Below are positions 14,465 to 23,301 of a stretch of DNA of 37,147 nt, piece by piece. This DNA comes from Nitrospiraceae bacterium (GTDB lineage Bacteria; Nitrospirota; Nitrospiria; Nitrospirales; Nitrospiraceae): NCBI GenBank assembly GCA_919902505.1, contig CAKKRE010000050.1, positions 1 to 37,147 on the forward strand. Reading direction: 5' to 3'. The notes under the pieces were generated by a model, which worked only from the letters and a program-made list of their open reading frames with translations, ran no database searches and was not told where the DNA came from. Within the stretch, counting starts at the first letter, position 1. Each line of letters starts with the position of its first letter. The position numbers and the translations under genes are program-made.

Positions 14465-16132
14465 CTAGTTCAGCATGATACGGCGATCGACATGCGGGGT
14501 CAGGTTGGGATCGTTCGAGACGAAAATGACTGACCACGGCTCTTCCTTGCTGCAGAGGCGCCGGAGAATCGTCTCGCGCATCGCGGGATGCATGTTGTGG
14601 AGGATTCCCTCGAAAATGAGGAGTTGGGGCCGACCCAGGATCGCCCGAGCGACCAGGATGCGCACAATGTGCGTCGGCGCGAAAATTTTTCCGGCAGCCC
14701 GGACGTGGGTTTTGAGGCCCTGCGGGAGGGCATCGACTTCTTCTTCCAGCTCGGTAAAGCGTAACGCCCATCGCACATCACTGTAGGGGATATACTCCCG
14801 TCCGAGCACGATGTTCTCTTCGAGCGTGCCTTCGAACAACGACAACTGCGAATCCAGGATGAATCCTCTGAACCGGTTGACGGAGTCCAGGTTGAGGTGC
14901 CGGAGGTCGACGCCGTTGTAGCGGATCACGCCGGAGGTGGGTGATTCCAGACCGCCCAGTACCCGGGCCAGCGCAGTTTTGGCCATCGTGCTGTCCGCAT
15001 AAATGCCGATTTTTTCGCCGGGCGTCACTTCCAGGTTGAAGCGCTCGAAGACGGCCGGGCCGCCGGCGGGGGCAAACGTCAGATCTTTGCAGGTGACACG
15101 AATGCCGTGCACGGTTGGGTCCGGGAGCGGGATGGAGAGGGTCGCCGTATCCTGGTCTTTCGGGAGCGAGAATAAGAAGTTCAGCTCCGTCAATGCCGTC
15201 AGGAAGTAATAGATATGCCCCATCCGTTTCACGACCCCGTCGAAGCTCGACAGGATGCCGCTGACGACGACTTCGGCGGCGACAAATTGTCCGAGCGTCA
15301 ACTGCCCGATGCCCAGGAGCCAGCCGGCCGTCGCAATCAGACCGCTATGCGCAATGGCCTGCCATCCCAGTGAGCCCAGATACTGCCGGATCAAAATTCC
15401 GAATCTGGTCCGACGGATGCCGATGTAGGTATCCAGGAGCTGGTCCGTCTTCTTGACCAGCAGGGCCTGGCTGTCGGTCGACTTGAAATGGAGCAGGTTG
15501 TAGGCAATTTCCTGGAACCAGTGCAGGGTGTCGTACTTGGCATGGGAGAGGTTCATGTCGGCCTTGAGGCCGCCATGGCTCATGAGGAAAAAGACCACGT
15601 TGAATCCGACCAGCAGGATCGCGTTATACAACAGAAAATACGGATGATAAAACACCAGGATCGTCATGCCGACCGCGCCGCCGACGATGACGTTGATCAG
15701 ATCCACCAGCAGGACCGAGACCGCCCGTTGCATGAGAATGGTTTCGACGAAGAAATTTGCAAAGCGCGGTTTAAAGCCCTGGTAGCGCAAGTGCGGGAGC
15801 TGTTGAGCCATGGCAATGGCGACCCGGGCGAAAATGCGACGCTCCAACACTTCGACCGCGTAATACTGCAGGGCCCGGAAGGCGCCGACAAATAACAGGG
15901 CGGCCACCATGACGGCGGCCAGGGTGACGATGGTAATGGGTTGAAGCGCGAACGCGAAGGTATTGACGAGTTCCTGAACCGTGAGGGGAACGATCAGAGA
16001 GAAGAGCCCGATGGCGATCGAATAGGATCCGATGAGTCCGAGGACACGCCGTTCCAGGCGGAGGAGGAGAGCGAGATGGCCGATGACTGCCTGGAACAGA
16101 TTGCTCTGATTATCGGAATGGTCCTGGGCCAT
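14465..16132 (-). CDS. ABC half-transporter with degenerate ATPase (copy B)
   Basis: A 555-residue paralogue of the next gene with the same layout: membrane domain at about residues 28-320, NBD at about 340-555. The catalytic motifs are even more altered. Walker A reads ADSTMAKT (379-386), with Ala for both glycines and Lys385 kept; the Q-loop Gln is Ser; the signature position is FAPTH (484-488) instead of LSGGQ; Walker B has Glu508 for Asp and Gly509 for the catalytic Glu; the H-loop position is Asn540. So neither member of the pair supplies a standard catalytic site, unlike known heterodimeric exporters, which keep one good site. It lies between the TolC-like gene and copy A. No peptidase C39 domain is present at the N-terminus. 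Confidence 0.85.
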   Translation of the reverse strand: MAQDHSDNQSNLFQAVIGHLALLLRLERRVLGLIGSYSIAIGLFSLIVPLTVQELVNTFAFALQPITIVTLAAVMVAALLFVGAFRALQYYAVEVLERRIFARVAIAMAQQLPHLRYQGFKPRFANFFVETILMQRAVSVLLVDLINVIVGGAVGMTILVFYHPYFLLYNAILLVGFNVVFFLMSHGGLKADMNLSHAKYDTLHWFQEIAYNLLHFKSTDSQALLVKKTDQLLDTYIGIRRTRFGILIRQYLGSLGWQAIAHSGLIATAGWLLGIGQLTLGQFVAAEVVVSGILSSFDGVVKRMGHIYYFLTALTELNFLFSLPKDQDTATLSIPLPDPTVHGIRVTCKDLTFAPAGGPAVFERFNLEVTPGEKIGIYADSTMAKTALARVLGGLESPTSGVIRYNGVDLRHLNLDSVNRFRGFILDSQLSLFEGTLEENIVLGREYIPYSDVRWALRFTELEEEVDALPQGLKTHVRAAGKIFAPTHIVRILVARAILGRPQLLIFEGILHNMHPAMRETILRRLCSKEEPWSVIFVSNDPNLTPHVDRRIMLN

Positions 16133-16266
16133 CGTGTTACTCCAGCAAAACCTGACCGGGCCCCTTGCCGTGTCCCTTTGCGAGCAGTCTGAGATGGTGG
16201 AGGTGAACCACCTGTGCCGGGCCGCCTCGCCGGCTAAAACCTATCAGAGCAGGCCGCAAAATACCA

Positions 16267-17754
16267 CTATTTGGAGAAGCTCGCCCCGACGCGGTAGTTC
16301 ACCGGCATCGCGGATGGCTGACTCCGTGCCCAGATGCCGGTCGCCCATTGATACAGGGCCAGCGCCTTCTGATAGTCTGCCTTCGCTCGCACCAGCTGCA
16401 TTTCCGAATCGACGGAGTTTCGTTCACGCAGGTTCACAAACAGGACGCTGGTGGCACCCAGGCTGAAACGGAACCGCTCGCCTTCCTCAAGCGTCTTGGC
16501 CATGCGGAGCGATTCGGCCGCTGCGGTGACCCGCTCCTTCGCGCGTTCGATGGCCGAGAGTGCATTGTCGACATCGACGACCACTTGCTGTTCCCGGTAT
16601 TTCTGCACCATCACCAGGCGATCGGCCTGTGCCTGCGCTTCCATCACTTCACCGCGGCTTCTCCGCTGCAGGATCGGCATGCGTAACTCCACACCGAACC
16701 GGTAGCCGAGGCCGAGGACGAATTTCTCCGGCGCTCGCGCCGGCGCCGCTTCGAGGTCAAGGCTGGGCAACAGATTGTTCTTGGCCAGTTCCAGGTCGAT
16801 ATTGTTGACCTTGGCTTCAATATCGACTTCGCGAATTTCCGGCCGATCGGTTTTTGCCTGCAGTTTGTCGGCTCGAACGATTTCAGGGGTCGGCACGGCG
16901 GTCGGGGGAGGGAAATCCGGCGCTCGCTCTACTTGCGGCGCCGTCGGGGTCTGGTTTTCCCAGAGGAACATCGACATCTTATATTGCTCCTGCTCCACGG
17001 CTCGTTGTGCGCCGATGGCGATCTCGCGCCGGCGCTGGACTTCCTGCCCTGCTTCAACGACGTCGAGCGGGGCGACGGCCCCGGCTTTGGCTCTGCCTTC
17101 GACCTGCCGCAACCGTTCTTCCGCGACTCCCAGGGCCCGGCGCTGCACGTCCAGGTATTTTGCCGCAGAGACCCAATCCCAGAACTGGGTGGCGGCTGCG
17201 AGGAACAGGTCCTGCCTGGTTTGCGAGATTTTGACATCGGCGCGTGGATCGGCCAACTCCGACCGCTGGAGTTCGGCATTCTCCGGGTTGACCATGAGTC
17301 CTTTGAGGAGGGGCAGGAAGCCACCGAGAATGACCTGTTGGCTGTTGCCGAAACCGAGGTCTGGAATCTTGGCGTCGCCAATGGACTGCCGAACGCCCGC
17401 GCTGCCACGGAACCCCCAAGGCGTGCGTGCTTCGACCAGGGTATCGTTGAAGCCGACGCTTTGTGTTTTGGCGGTCCCTTTGTCGATAAATCGTTCGATT
17501 TCTGTATCGTTCACGAGGACGGGCTCGAAGGCGCCCAGCGCTTTCAGCATTTTCCCGCGCGCCGAAGTTTTTTCGGTGCCGGCTCCCTTCAACAGCGGAT
17601 GAGAGCGGTCGATCCAGGCGTGGACTTCGTTCAAGGACAGGGGGATCGGCGGGAGGGCTCGTGATTTGGCTGTCTCGTCGGCCGACAGGCTGGTTTCCGG
17701 CAGCCAGCCCAGCGCACAGGCGGTGAGGACGAGGACCCAGGCATAGTGTTTCAT
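16267..17754 (-). CDS. TolC-family outer-membrane efflux protein
   Basis: A 495-residue protein with a signal peptide (MKHYAWVLVLTACALGWLP, cleavage near LSADE). The ATG at 17754 was chosen over the one at 17784 because of its AGAAAGGAG ribosome binding site and signal peptide. Long amphipathic helices rich in Glu, Arg and Ala (for example LGVAEERLRQVEGRAKAGAVAPLDVVEAGQEVQRRRE and VDVDNALSAIERAKERVTAAAESLRMAKTLEEGE) alternate with short strands, as in the alpha-barrel tunnel of TolC. AGAVAPLDVVEA is the family's usual turn. It would form the outer-membrane channel for the exporter built from the adjacent HlyD-like and ABC proteins. The start lies 92 bases after the HlyD-like gene. Confidence 0.88.
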   Translation of the reverse strand: MKHYAWVLVLTACALGWLPETSLSADETAKSRALPPIPLSLNEVHAWIDRSHPLLKGAGTEKTSARGKMLKALGAFEPVLVNDTEIERFIDKGTAKTQSVGFNDTLVEARTPWGFRGSAGVRQSIGDAKIPDLGFGNSQQVILGGFLPLLKGLMVNPENAELQRSELADPRADVKISQTRQDLFLAAATQFWDWVSAAKYLDVQRRALGVAEERLRQVEGRAKAGAVAPLDVVEAGQEVQRRREIAIGAQRAVEQEQYKMSMFLWENQTPTAPQVERAPDFPPPTAVPTPEIVRADKLQAKTDRPEIREVDIEAKVNNIDLELAKNNLLPSLDLEAAPARAPEKFVLGLGYRFGVELRMPILQRRSRGEVMEAQAQADRLVMVQKYREQQVVVDVDNALSAIERAKERVTAAAESLRMAKTLEEGERFRFSLGATSVLFVNLRERNSVDSEMQLVRAKADYQKALALYQWATGIWARSQPSAMPVNYRVGASFSK

Positions 17755-17845
17755 GAGGCGCACTCCTTTCTGATTCCGATACAAAGAGAAGAGGTGTCGA
17801 CGGAGCAGTGCGCTCCGGGACGAATGCCGTGGGGAAGGGAACGAG

Positions 17846-19282
17846 TTACTTGGCCCCTCGACCGGCTTTCGGCAAGAGCGTATCGATCAAGCTCGGGGGC
17901 CGTTCCTGATAGTCGGGCGGAAACAGATTGAAGCGGCGCCACAGCTCGTACCAGAGCGGGACTCGATTGAGAATGACCCACCCCATGGCTTTGGTGCCCT
18001 GGCGGACGTGTTCTTGCGGAGGCCAGGGACGTTCCTCCAGGTCGGGGACGACCCAGAAGCGAAAGTTGCCTTTTCCGTCGTCCACCTGGTCGATGACCTT
18101 CACCACACCCGAGTACGTCCCGGCCATCAATTCCGGCCAGGCAGGCAGCGGGATAGCGGGAATGCCGTAGAAGAGAATCTTGACCTTCCGGCCGACATTC
18201 AGCAACGGCGCGTCGATGCCGTCGGCGACCATTTCAATGGCCTTGTCCGTGCTGTTCGGAGAAATTCTGACCAGCTTGTCTCCAGGCCGCACCGTTTCAC
18301 CTGCGCCGGCCTGCGCCATTTTCACCACGGTGCCGTCGATAGGAGAAAGAATGCGGCTGGCCACGCGCCGTTGATTCGCGTTGGAGAGGCGTAACGAGAC
18401 GTCCGCGACTTGATCGGCGGCTCGCGCCGCCTCTCCGATCGACGCATCGCGCGCCGCCTCCGCGTCGAGGAGACGTTGCAGGACTTCCGCGCTTACTTGT
18501 TCGCGTCCGAAACTCAATGCTTTCATGCTCTGTTCGGCCGCACTCAAATTGGCCTGTGCGCCTTGCAGGTCGGCTTTACTGGCGAGGGCGGATTGAATCG
18601 TCAGTTCCAATTCGCGTTGGGAGACCAGGCCTTGTTGCGCCAATTGCTGGTGCCGTTCGACGTTGAGTTCGGCAGTGGCGACGGCAATCTTGGAAGCTTC
18701 GATTTTCTGCCTCGCTTCGCGCACCTTGCTTTCCGCCTCGAGAACGCGGGCCCCTGCCGAAGGGACGGCCGCCTTCACGAGGTTTTGCATTTCTTTGATC
18801 CGCTTATCGAGCTGATCGGCTCGGCTCAAGGCCGCCTTCCGGGTGTCCTCCAGTGCTTTCTTGCGTTGTTCGAGCAGGCTCAAGAGGTCCGGGGCCATGA
18901 AGTTCGGATCGTAGTCATCGAGTTCGAGAATCAGATCGCCGGCCTTGACTCGTACGCCTTCGAAGATGTGCCATTTTCTGATGCGGCCGGTGATCTGTGC
19001 TTCGACGTCCTGCGGTCGTTCGAATGGTGTATAGGCGGACAGCTGTCCGGTCACGGTGATGGTTTGCGTCCAGGGTACGAATGCGACGATGAGAATGAAG
19101 AAGCCGACCAGGAGAATGGCCAGCCGGGAGGAGAAGCGAAGCCGCTCGGGAATTTGGACCGCCACCCACGACTGGAGCTGGGTCGATGTCGCAAGATCAT
19201 CGACCGCCATTTCATCCAGGCCCGTGCGCTGGGTGACCAGGGAGCGAATTCTGCTTTTGAGCCCTTCACGGATACGCTGCAC
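17846..19282 (-). CDS. HlyD-family periplasmic adaptor (membrane fusion protein)
   Basis: A 478-residue adaptor. Started at the GTG at 19282, which has GGAGGGG four bases upstream; an earlier in-frame GTG at 19300 overlaps that site. An N-terminal cytoplasmic segment of about 50 residues precedes one membrane helix (ILLVGFFILIVAFVPW), then a beta-strand/lipoyl half, a long coiled coil (about residues 140-300, rich in Ala, Glu and Arg), the second lipoyl half (RILSPIDGTVVKMAQAGAGETVRPGD) and a beta-barrel domain. The tail is unusual for its Pro-rich end (FNLFPPDYQERPPSLIDTLLP). It links the inner-membrane transporter to the TolC-like channel. It is the first gene of the minus-strand operon and follows a good promoter. 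Confidence 0.88.
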   Translation of the reverse strand: MQRIREGLKSRIRSLVTQRTGLDEMAVDDLATSTQLQSWVAVQIPERLRFSSRLAILLVGFFILIVAFVPWTQTITVTGQLSAYTPFERPQDVEAQITGRIRKWHIFEGVRVKAGDLILELDDYDPNFMAPDLLSLLEQRKKALEDTRKAALSRADQLDKRIKEMQNLVKAAVPSAGARVLEAESKVREARQKIEASKIAVATAELNVERHQQLAQQGLVSQRELELTIQSALASKADLQGAQANLSAAEQSMKALSFGREQVSAEVLQRLLDAEAARDASIGEAARAADQVADVSLRLSNANQRRVASRILSPIDGTVVKMAQAGAGETVRPGDKLVRISPNSTDKAIEMVADGIDAPLLNVGRKVKILFYGIPAIPLPAWPELMAGTYSGVVKVIDQVDDGKGNFRFWVVPDLEERPWPPQEHVRQGTKAMGWVILNRVPLWYELWRRFNLFPPDYQERPPSLIDTLLPKAGRGAK

Positions 19283-19327
19283 GTGTCCCCTCCAGGGCAC
19301 CGTCAGTCACAGAGAAACACACAGCGT

Positions 19328-19357
19328 ATCATAGTGGATTGCGGAGGACTTGGTCAA
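19328..19357 (-). promoter_or_regulatory. sigma-70-type promoter of the export operon
   Basis: On the minus strand, TTGACC (-35, 19352-19357), an 18-base spacer, then TATGAT (-10, 19328-19333). The transcript would start about 40 bases before the HlyD-like GTG. No operator-like palindrome is evident. Confidence 0.6.
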
Positions 19358-19458
19358 TTCAATGAGGGGTTCCGCCGGGGTGCGGCTTGACCCGTTGACC
19401 GGAGAACGGCTAAGGTTCGCCGCATCGTTCTTTCCTTCAGGCAAAGGTGGCCTCTCAC

Positions 19459-20013
19459 ATGTCAAAGAACAATCCAGCAGTACGGGCTTCTGTCGGGGTG
19501 CTGGGCGGAAGCAAGTCGGATTTCCCGGTCCTGGAAAAGGCCGTGGCCATGCTGAACGAGCTCGGGATTCCCAACGAGCTCTTGGTGGTCTCCGCCCATC
19601 GGACTCCCGATCGCCTTTTCGCCTATGCGGAGCAGGCTATCGATAGGGGCATTCAAGTCATTATTGCGGGCGCGGGTGGTGCCGCCCATCTTCCCGGAAT
19701 GCTGGCGGCGAAGACCTCGTTGCCGGTGATCGGGGTTCCCATCCCCACGGAAAATCTCAGAGGGTTGGACTCGCTGTTGTCCATCGTGCAGATGCCCAGA
19801 GGCATTCCGGTGGCGACGGTCGCCATCGGGGGCGCGGAGAATGCCGCTATCCTGGCCGCGCAAATACTGGGGCTCCGGTCGGCCGCCGTCAGGCACCGTG
19901 TCGAACAGTTTCGCGCCAATCAAACCCAGTCGGTGCTCGACTCACAGGACGATGCCCGATTGTCTCCTCCCTTGCGGATGGGACGAAGCTCCCGGGCGAG
20001 CCGCCGGTCGTGA
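19459..20013 (+). CDS. purE: N5-carboxyaminoimidazole ribonucleotide mutase
   Basis: A 184-residue class I PurE that converts N5-CAIR to CAIR in purine synthesis. Family blocks: VLGGSKSDFPVLEKA (usual GS-SD pattern), VSAHRTPDRLF, with the catalytic His, and AGAGGAAHLPGMLAA. The C-terminus is about 20 residues longer than usual, with an Arg/Ser-rich tail (MGRSSRASRRS). The ATG at 19459 has AAAGGTGG upstream at good spacing; the in-frame GTG at 19447 lies inside that site. It overlaps purK by four bases (GTGA), which indicates coupled translation. PurK makes its substrate. Confidence 0.95.
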   Translation: MSKNNPAVRASVGVLGGSKSDFPVLEKAVAMLNELGIPNELLVVSAHRTPDRLFAYAEQAIDRGIQVIIAGAGGAAHLPGMLAAKTSLPVIGVPIPTENLRGLDSLLSIVQMPRGIPVATVAIGGAENAAILAAQILGLRSAAVRHRVEQFRANQTQSVLDSQDDARLSPPLRMGRSSRASRRS

Positions 20014-21176
20014 ACGTGACGGTCATCGATCCCGGCGCGACGCTGGGTGTGCTGGGAGGCGGACAACTCGGCGCCATGTTCGCAACCGCGGCCCGGCGTC
20101 TCGGGTATGCGGTGGTCGTGTGGGATCCCGATCCCGAAGCGCCGGCCCACCGGCTGGCCGACTTTTCCCTTAGCCGGCCATTTACGGACGCTGCCGCGCG
20201 TCAGGACTTTATCCGGCGCGTGTGTGCCGTCACGTATGAATGGGAAAATGTGCCGGCCGACCTCTGCGAGCAGTTGGAACGCGACGTACCGGTCCGGCCC
20301 TCGAGCCGAGTGCTGCGTGTGATTCAGGATCGAATCGAGCAGAAAACCTTTCTTCAGGCTCATGGATTGCCTGTTCCGGCGTTTCACGCGATCTCGTCGC
20401 CGGAGGAACTCAGGCGGCAGACGGTGCTGGAACACCCTCTGGTGTGCAAGACCGCGACGGCCGGGTACGATGGCAAAGGCCAATGGAAAATTGCGCGCGC
20501 AGAGGATTGCGCCGCCGTAGAGGAGGATCTGACTCGAAGCCTGCGCCCCGGTTCACGCTGGATTCTGGAAGCCTGGTTGCCCTTCGAACGTGAGCTTTCG
20601 ATTCTGGTGGTGCGAGGCATGGATGGGGCGGTGCGAACCTACCCGCTCGTCGAAAATGTGCATGAAGAAGGGATCCTTCGTCAGTCCACTGTTCCGGCCA
20701 ATGTGCCCGCCACAGTGGCCGATCAGGCTGCGGTGATGGCACGGAGCGCAGTGGAGGCTTTGGACGGCGTGGGAGTATTCTGCGTGGAGTTATTTCTCAT
20801 GCCCGATGGCCGGTTACTCATCAACGAGGTCGCGCCCAGGCCGCATAACTCCGGGCACTATTCGTTGGACGCCTGTACGGTGTCGCAATTCGAACAACAG
20901 GTTCGCGCCCTCTGTGGGCTCCCGCTTGGCGAAGTGCGACTGCTGAGCCCGACGGTCATGCTCAATCTCATCGGTGACGAGATTCTGCTCGCGACCGTGT
21001 CGCCCGCTGTGCAAGATCTCCTTCGTGAGCCGGGTGCGGTGGTCCATGTCTATGGGAAGCGTGCGGTGCGTCCGAAACGGAAGATGGGCCACATTTCGTT
21101 CCTGGCCGCGACCCGTGAGGCAGCCCTCTCAAAAGTATCGGTCTTCCGATCCCGCCTCGCCCGGCCTCACTCTTAA
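20010..21176 (+). CDS. purK: N5-carboxyaminoimidazole ribonucleotide synthase
   Basis: A 388-residue ATP-grasp enzyme that carboxylates AIR with ATP and bicarbonate, giving N5-CAIR for PurE. The N-terminal Rossmann-like segment is LGVLGGGQLGAMFATAARRLG; TATAGYDGKGQWKI is the ATP-binding glycine-rich loop; VCKTATAGYDG, EAWLPFERELSILVVRG and VELFLMPDGRLLINEVAPRPHNSGHYS are the usual PurK blocks. The start is the GTG inside purE's last codons. A short GC-rich inverted repeat follows at about 21197-21220, without a T-tract. The 247 bases to the next gene hold nothing else I can identify. Confidence 0.95.
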   Translation: MNVTVIDPGATLGVLGGGQLGAMFATAARRLGYAVVVWDPDPEAPAHRLADFSLSRPFTDAAARQDFIRRVCAVTYEWENVPADLCEQLERDVPVRPSSRVLRVIQDRIEQKTFLQAHGLPVPAFHAISSPEELRRQTVLEHPLVCKTATAGYDGKGQWKIARAEDCAAVEEDLTRSLRPGSRWILEAWLPFERELSILVVRGMDGAVRTYPLVENVHEEGILRQSTVPANVPATVADQAAVMARSAVEALDGVGVFCVELFLMPDGRLLINEVAPRPHNSGHYSLDACTVSQFEQQVRALCGLPLGEVRLLSPTVMLNLIGDEILLATVSPAVQDLLREPGAVVHVYGKRAVRPKRKMGHISFLAATREAALSKVSVFRSRLARPHS

Positions 21177-21423
21177 GCACCCTGCGCCACGCGAGGCGCA
21201 TCGGTCGCAGCCGACGCGCTGCTCATTCGCATCCGTTAGCGCAGCCCGTCTAACCCGGGTCCGTTCGTTTTTGTGATCAGGTGAGAACGATCCGGCCCTT
21301 CCTGAGCACCTGTCCGCTTGCGCCTCCTGATAATGCGACGACTTGCCGTTCGGTGATGCAGGGTACAGGACTTGCTGATCTTCCGGCAGGCTTCACACTC
21401 TTCCACCAAAGGCAGGCGCGGTC

Positions 21424-23286
21424 GTGAGCGTTCCACTTTCCTCTTCCGATCTCGATCAAACCGGACGCCATCCCAACATACGAGGGTTGGGGCGGCTTCT
21501 CGATCATTCCCGAACCCGCACGATTTTTCTGCAAAGTCTGGTGGCCGGTATTCTCTCGTACGAATTGCTGGTCAGCAATGAGACGATCTTCGGACATCGG
21601 GTGAGTCTCATGGTGGCCGCCGGCCTGATCCTGGTCAGCTGCGGCATCATGCTGTTGCCGCGGAACCTTCTTGAGAGCGCCTGGTTTCCCGGCGCGCTGA
21701 TCAGCATCAATACGCTGTTCGTGACGGGGACGATTTATCTCTCCGGGACCGCCAGTTCGGAGCTGTATCTCACGTATTTTCTCCTCCTCTTGATCGCCTC
21801 GTCGGCCCCGTCGCTCAGGCAACTGCTCGGTCTTTCGACGGTGATTTGCGCCGGGTACGGTGTGTTGGTCTACGAACATGCGATGCAGTCTGGTGGGCTC
21901 GAGGTGGGGCATCTCTTGGGCATTCCCGTGTTGCTGATCATGTCGGTCTTTTATGGATTAACGCTTGAAACGGTCGCCACCGAACGCCGGCGCAATCGCC
22001 TGTTGCGGGAAAACGTACAGGGATTAAAGCAGTCGGAGCAGGTGTTGGAGGAACGACGGACGCAACTCGAAACCCGCGTGCAGGGATTGAAGCAGGGGTT
22101 GTCACGCGCGAATCAGGAAATTCGTCAGGGCATGGTGGAGCGGACGGGCTTGGAGCGGCAGCTTCGCGAAGCCCAAAAGTTTGAGGCGGTGGGCCGTCTG
22201 GCCTCCAAATTAGCCAATGAGTTCAATCAGGTTCTGGCGGTCATCGGGAGTCAAACCGGAGTCATTGTCTCAAAGTTGAAACCGGATGACCCGCTGCAGC
22301 GGCCGGTGGAAGAGATTTTCCGAAGCGGGGAACGGGCTGCCACTCTGACGGCGCAATTGTTGGCGCTACGCGTTCATGAGACGGCGATCCGGGATACCCT
22401 GTCGCTGAGCCCGGCAATCGAGTCGATGCGGGACACGTTTGAGGCATTGCTGCCGGGTCGCATCGATTTGCGGCTAGCGAATGAGTCGATTCCAGTCCTG
22501 GTGGAGATCGGACATGATCGCTTGGAGCAGGTGTTATTGCACCTGGTCGCCAATGCGCGGGATGCGATGCCGAAGACGGGACGGGTGGAGATTGCGCTAG
22601 AAGTCGTCACCGGCGAACTCCTGCCCGCCGAGCAACTGGAAAAGAATCCCCGGAAGCGCATGGCGCGGATTGCAGTGAGTGACAATGGCGGCGGGATGAA
22701 CCTGGATGTGCAATCACAAATGTTCGAGCCGTTTTTCTCCACGAAGGAAACCCACGCCGGCTTGGGACTGACATTGGTGTACGGGATCGTCCGGCAATAC
22801 GGGGGGACGGTCGAGGTGCAGAGTCAGCCCGGGCAAGGGACGACGGTACGGGTCTACGTTCCCCTGGTTGAACGGAACGGGGTGGTGCGGGATACGAGGG
22901 TCCTCAGCGGGGCGCTCTCAAAAGGGGCCGAGACCGTGTTGCTGGTGGAGGAAGATGAAATTACCCGAAAACTGGCCTCGTCGACGCTCCAGAACCATCG
23001 GTACCAGGTGTTAGAGGCGGGGTCTGCTGTCGAGGCGTTGTTGGTGGCTCAGCAGCATCCTGGGCCGATCCACCTCACGGTCAGCCATCTCTCGATGCAG
23101 GAGATCAGTGGCCGGGAATTGGCCAAGCGGCTGGTCCTCCAACATCCCAAGATGAAGGCGTTGTTCGTATCAGGGTTCTCGGACGACACGATCGCCAGTC
23201 ATCGGGTCAACAAGAAGTATTTCCTGCAGCAGCCGTATCGGCAACATGATCTGGCAGGAAAGATTCGTGAACTGCTGGACGTGTGA
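21424..23286 (+). CDS. membrane hybrid histidine kinase with degenerate phosphorylation sites
   Basis: A 620-residue protein: four to five membrane helices (about residues 35-178), a coiled coil (180-248), a kinase core (250-480) and a receiver domain (503-620). The ATP-binding half looks intact (N-box LLHLVANARDAM, DNGGGM, FEPFFSTKE, GLGLTLVYGIV). In the dimerisation helix EAVGRLASKLANEFNQVL the phosphorylated His of the EAVGRLA-G-IAHDFNN consensus is Asn265. In the receiver the acidic pair (Glu510, Asp511) remains, but the phospho-accepting Asp is His555 (VSHLSMQ for TDVVMP) and the conserved Lys of KPF is Gln603. So phosphotransfer as usually understood should not occur. The start is the GTG at 21424 with a weak ribosome binding site. 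It is not in an obvious operon. Confidence 0.85.
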   Translation: MSVPLSSSDLDQTGRHPNIRGLGRLLDHSRTRTIFLQSLVAGILSYELLVSNETIFGHRVSLMVAAGLILVSCGIMLLPRNLLESAWFPGALISINTLFVTGTIYLSGTASSELYLTYFLLLLIASSAPSLRQLLGLSTVICAGYGVLVYEHAMQSGGLEVGHLLGIPVLLIMSVFYGLTLETVATERRRNRLLRENVQGLKQSEQVLEERRTQLETRVQGLKQGLSRANQEIRQGMVERTGLERQLREAQKFEAVGRLASKLANEFNQVLAVIGSQTGVIVSKLKPDDPLQRPVEEIFRSGERAATLTAQLLALRVHETAIRDTLSLSPAIESMRDTFEALLPGRIDLRLANESIPVLVEIGHDRLEQVLLHLVANARDAMPKTGRVEIALEVVTGELLPAEQLEKNPRKRMARIAVSDNGGGMNLDVQSQMFEPFFSTKETHAGLGLTLVYGIVRQYGGTVEVQSQPGQGTTVRVYVPLVERNGVVRDTRVLSGALSKGAETVLLVEEDEITRKLASSTLQNHRYQVLEAGSAVEALLVAQQHPGPIHLTVSHLSMQEISGRELAKRLVLQHPKMKALFVSGFSDDTIASHRVNKKYFLQQPYRQHDLAGKIRELLDV

Positions 23287-23301
23287 ATGGCCGGGTGGGT
23301 C

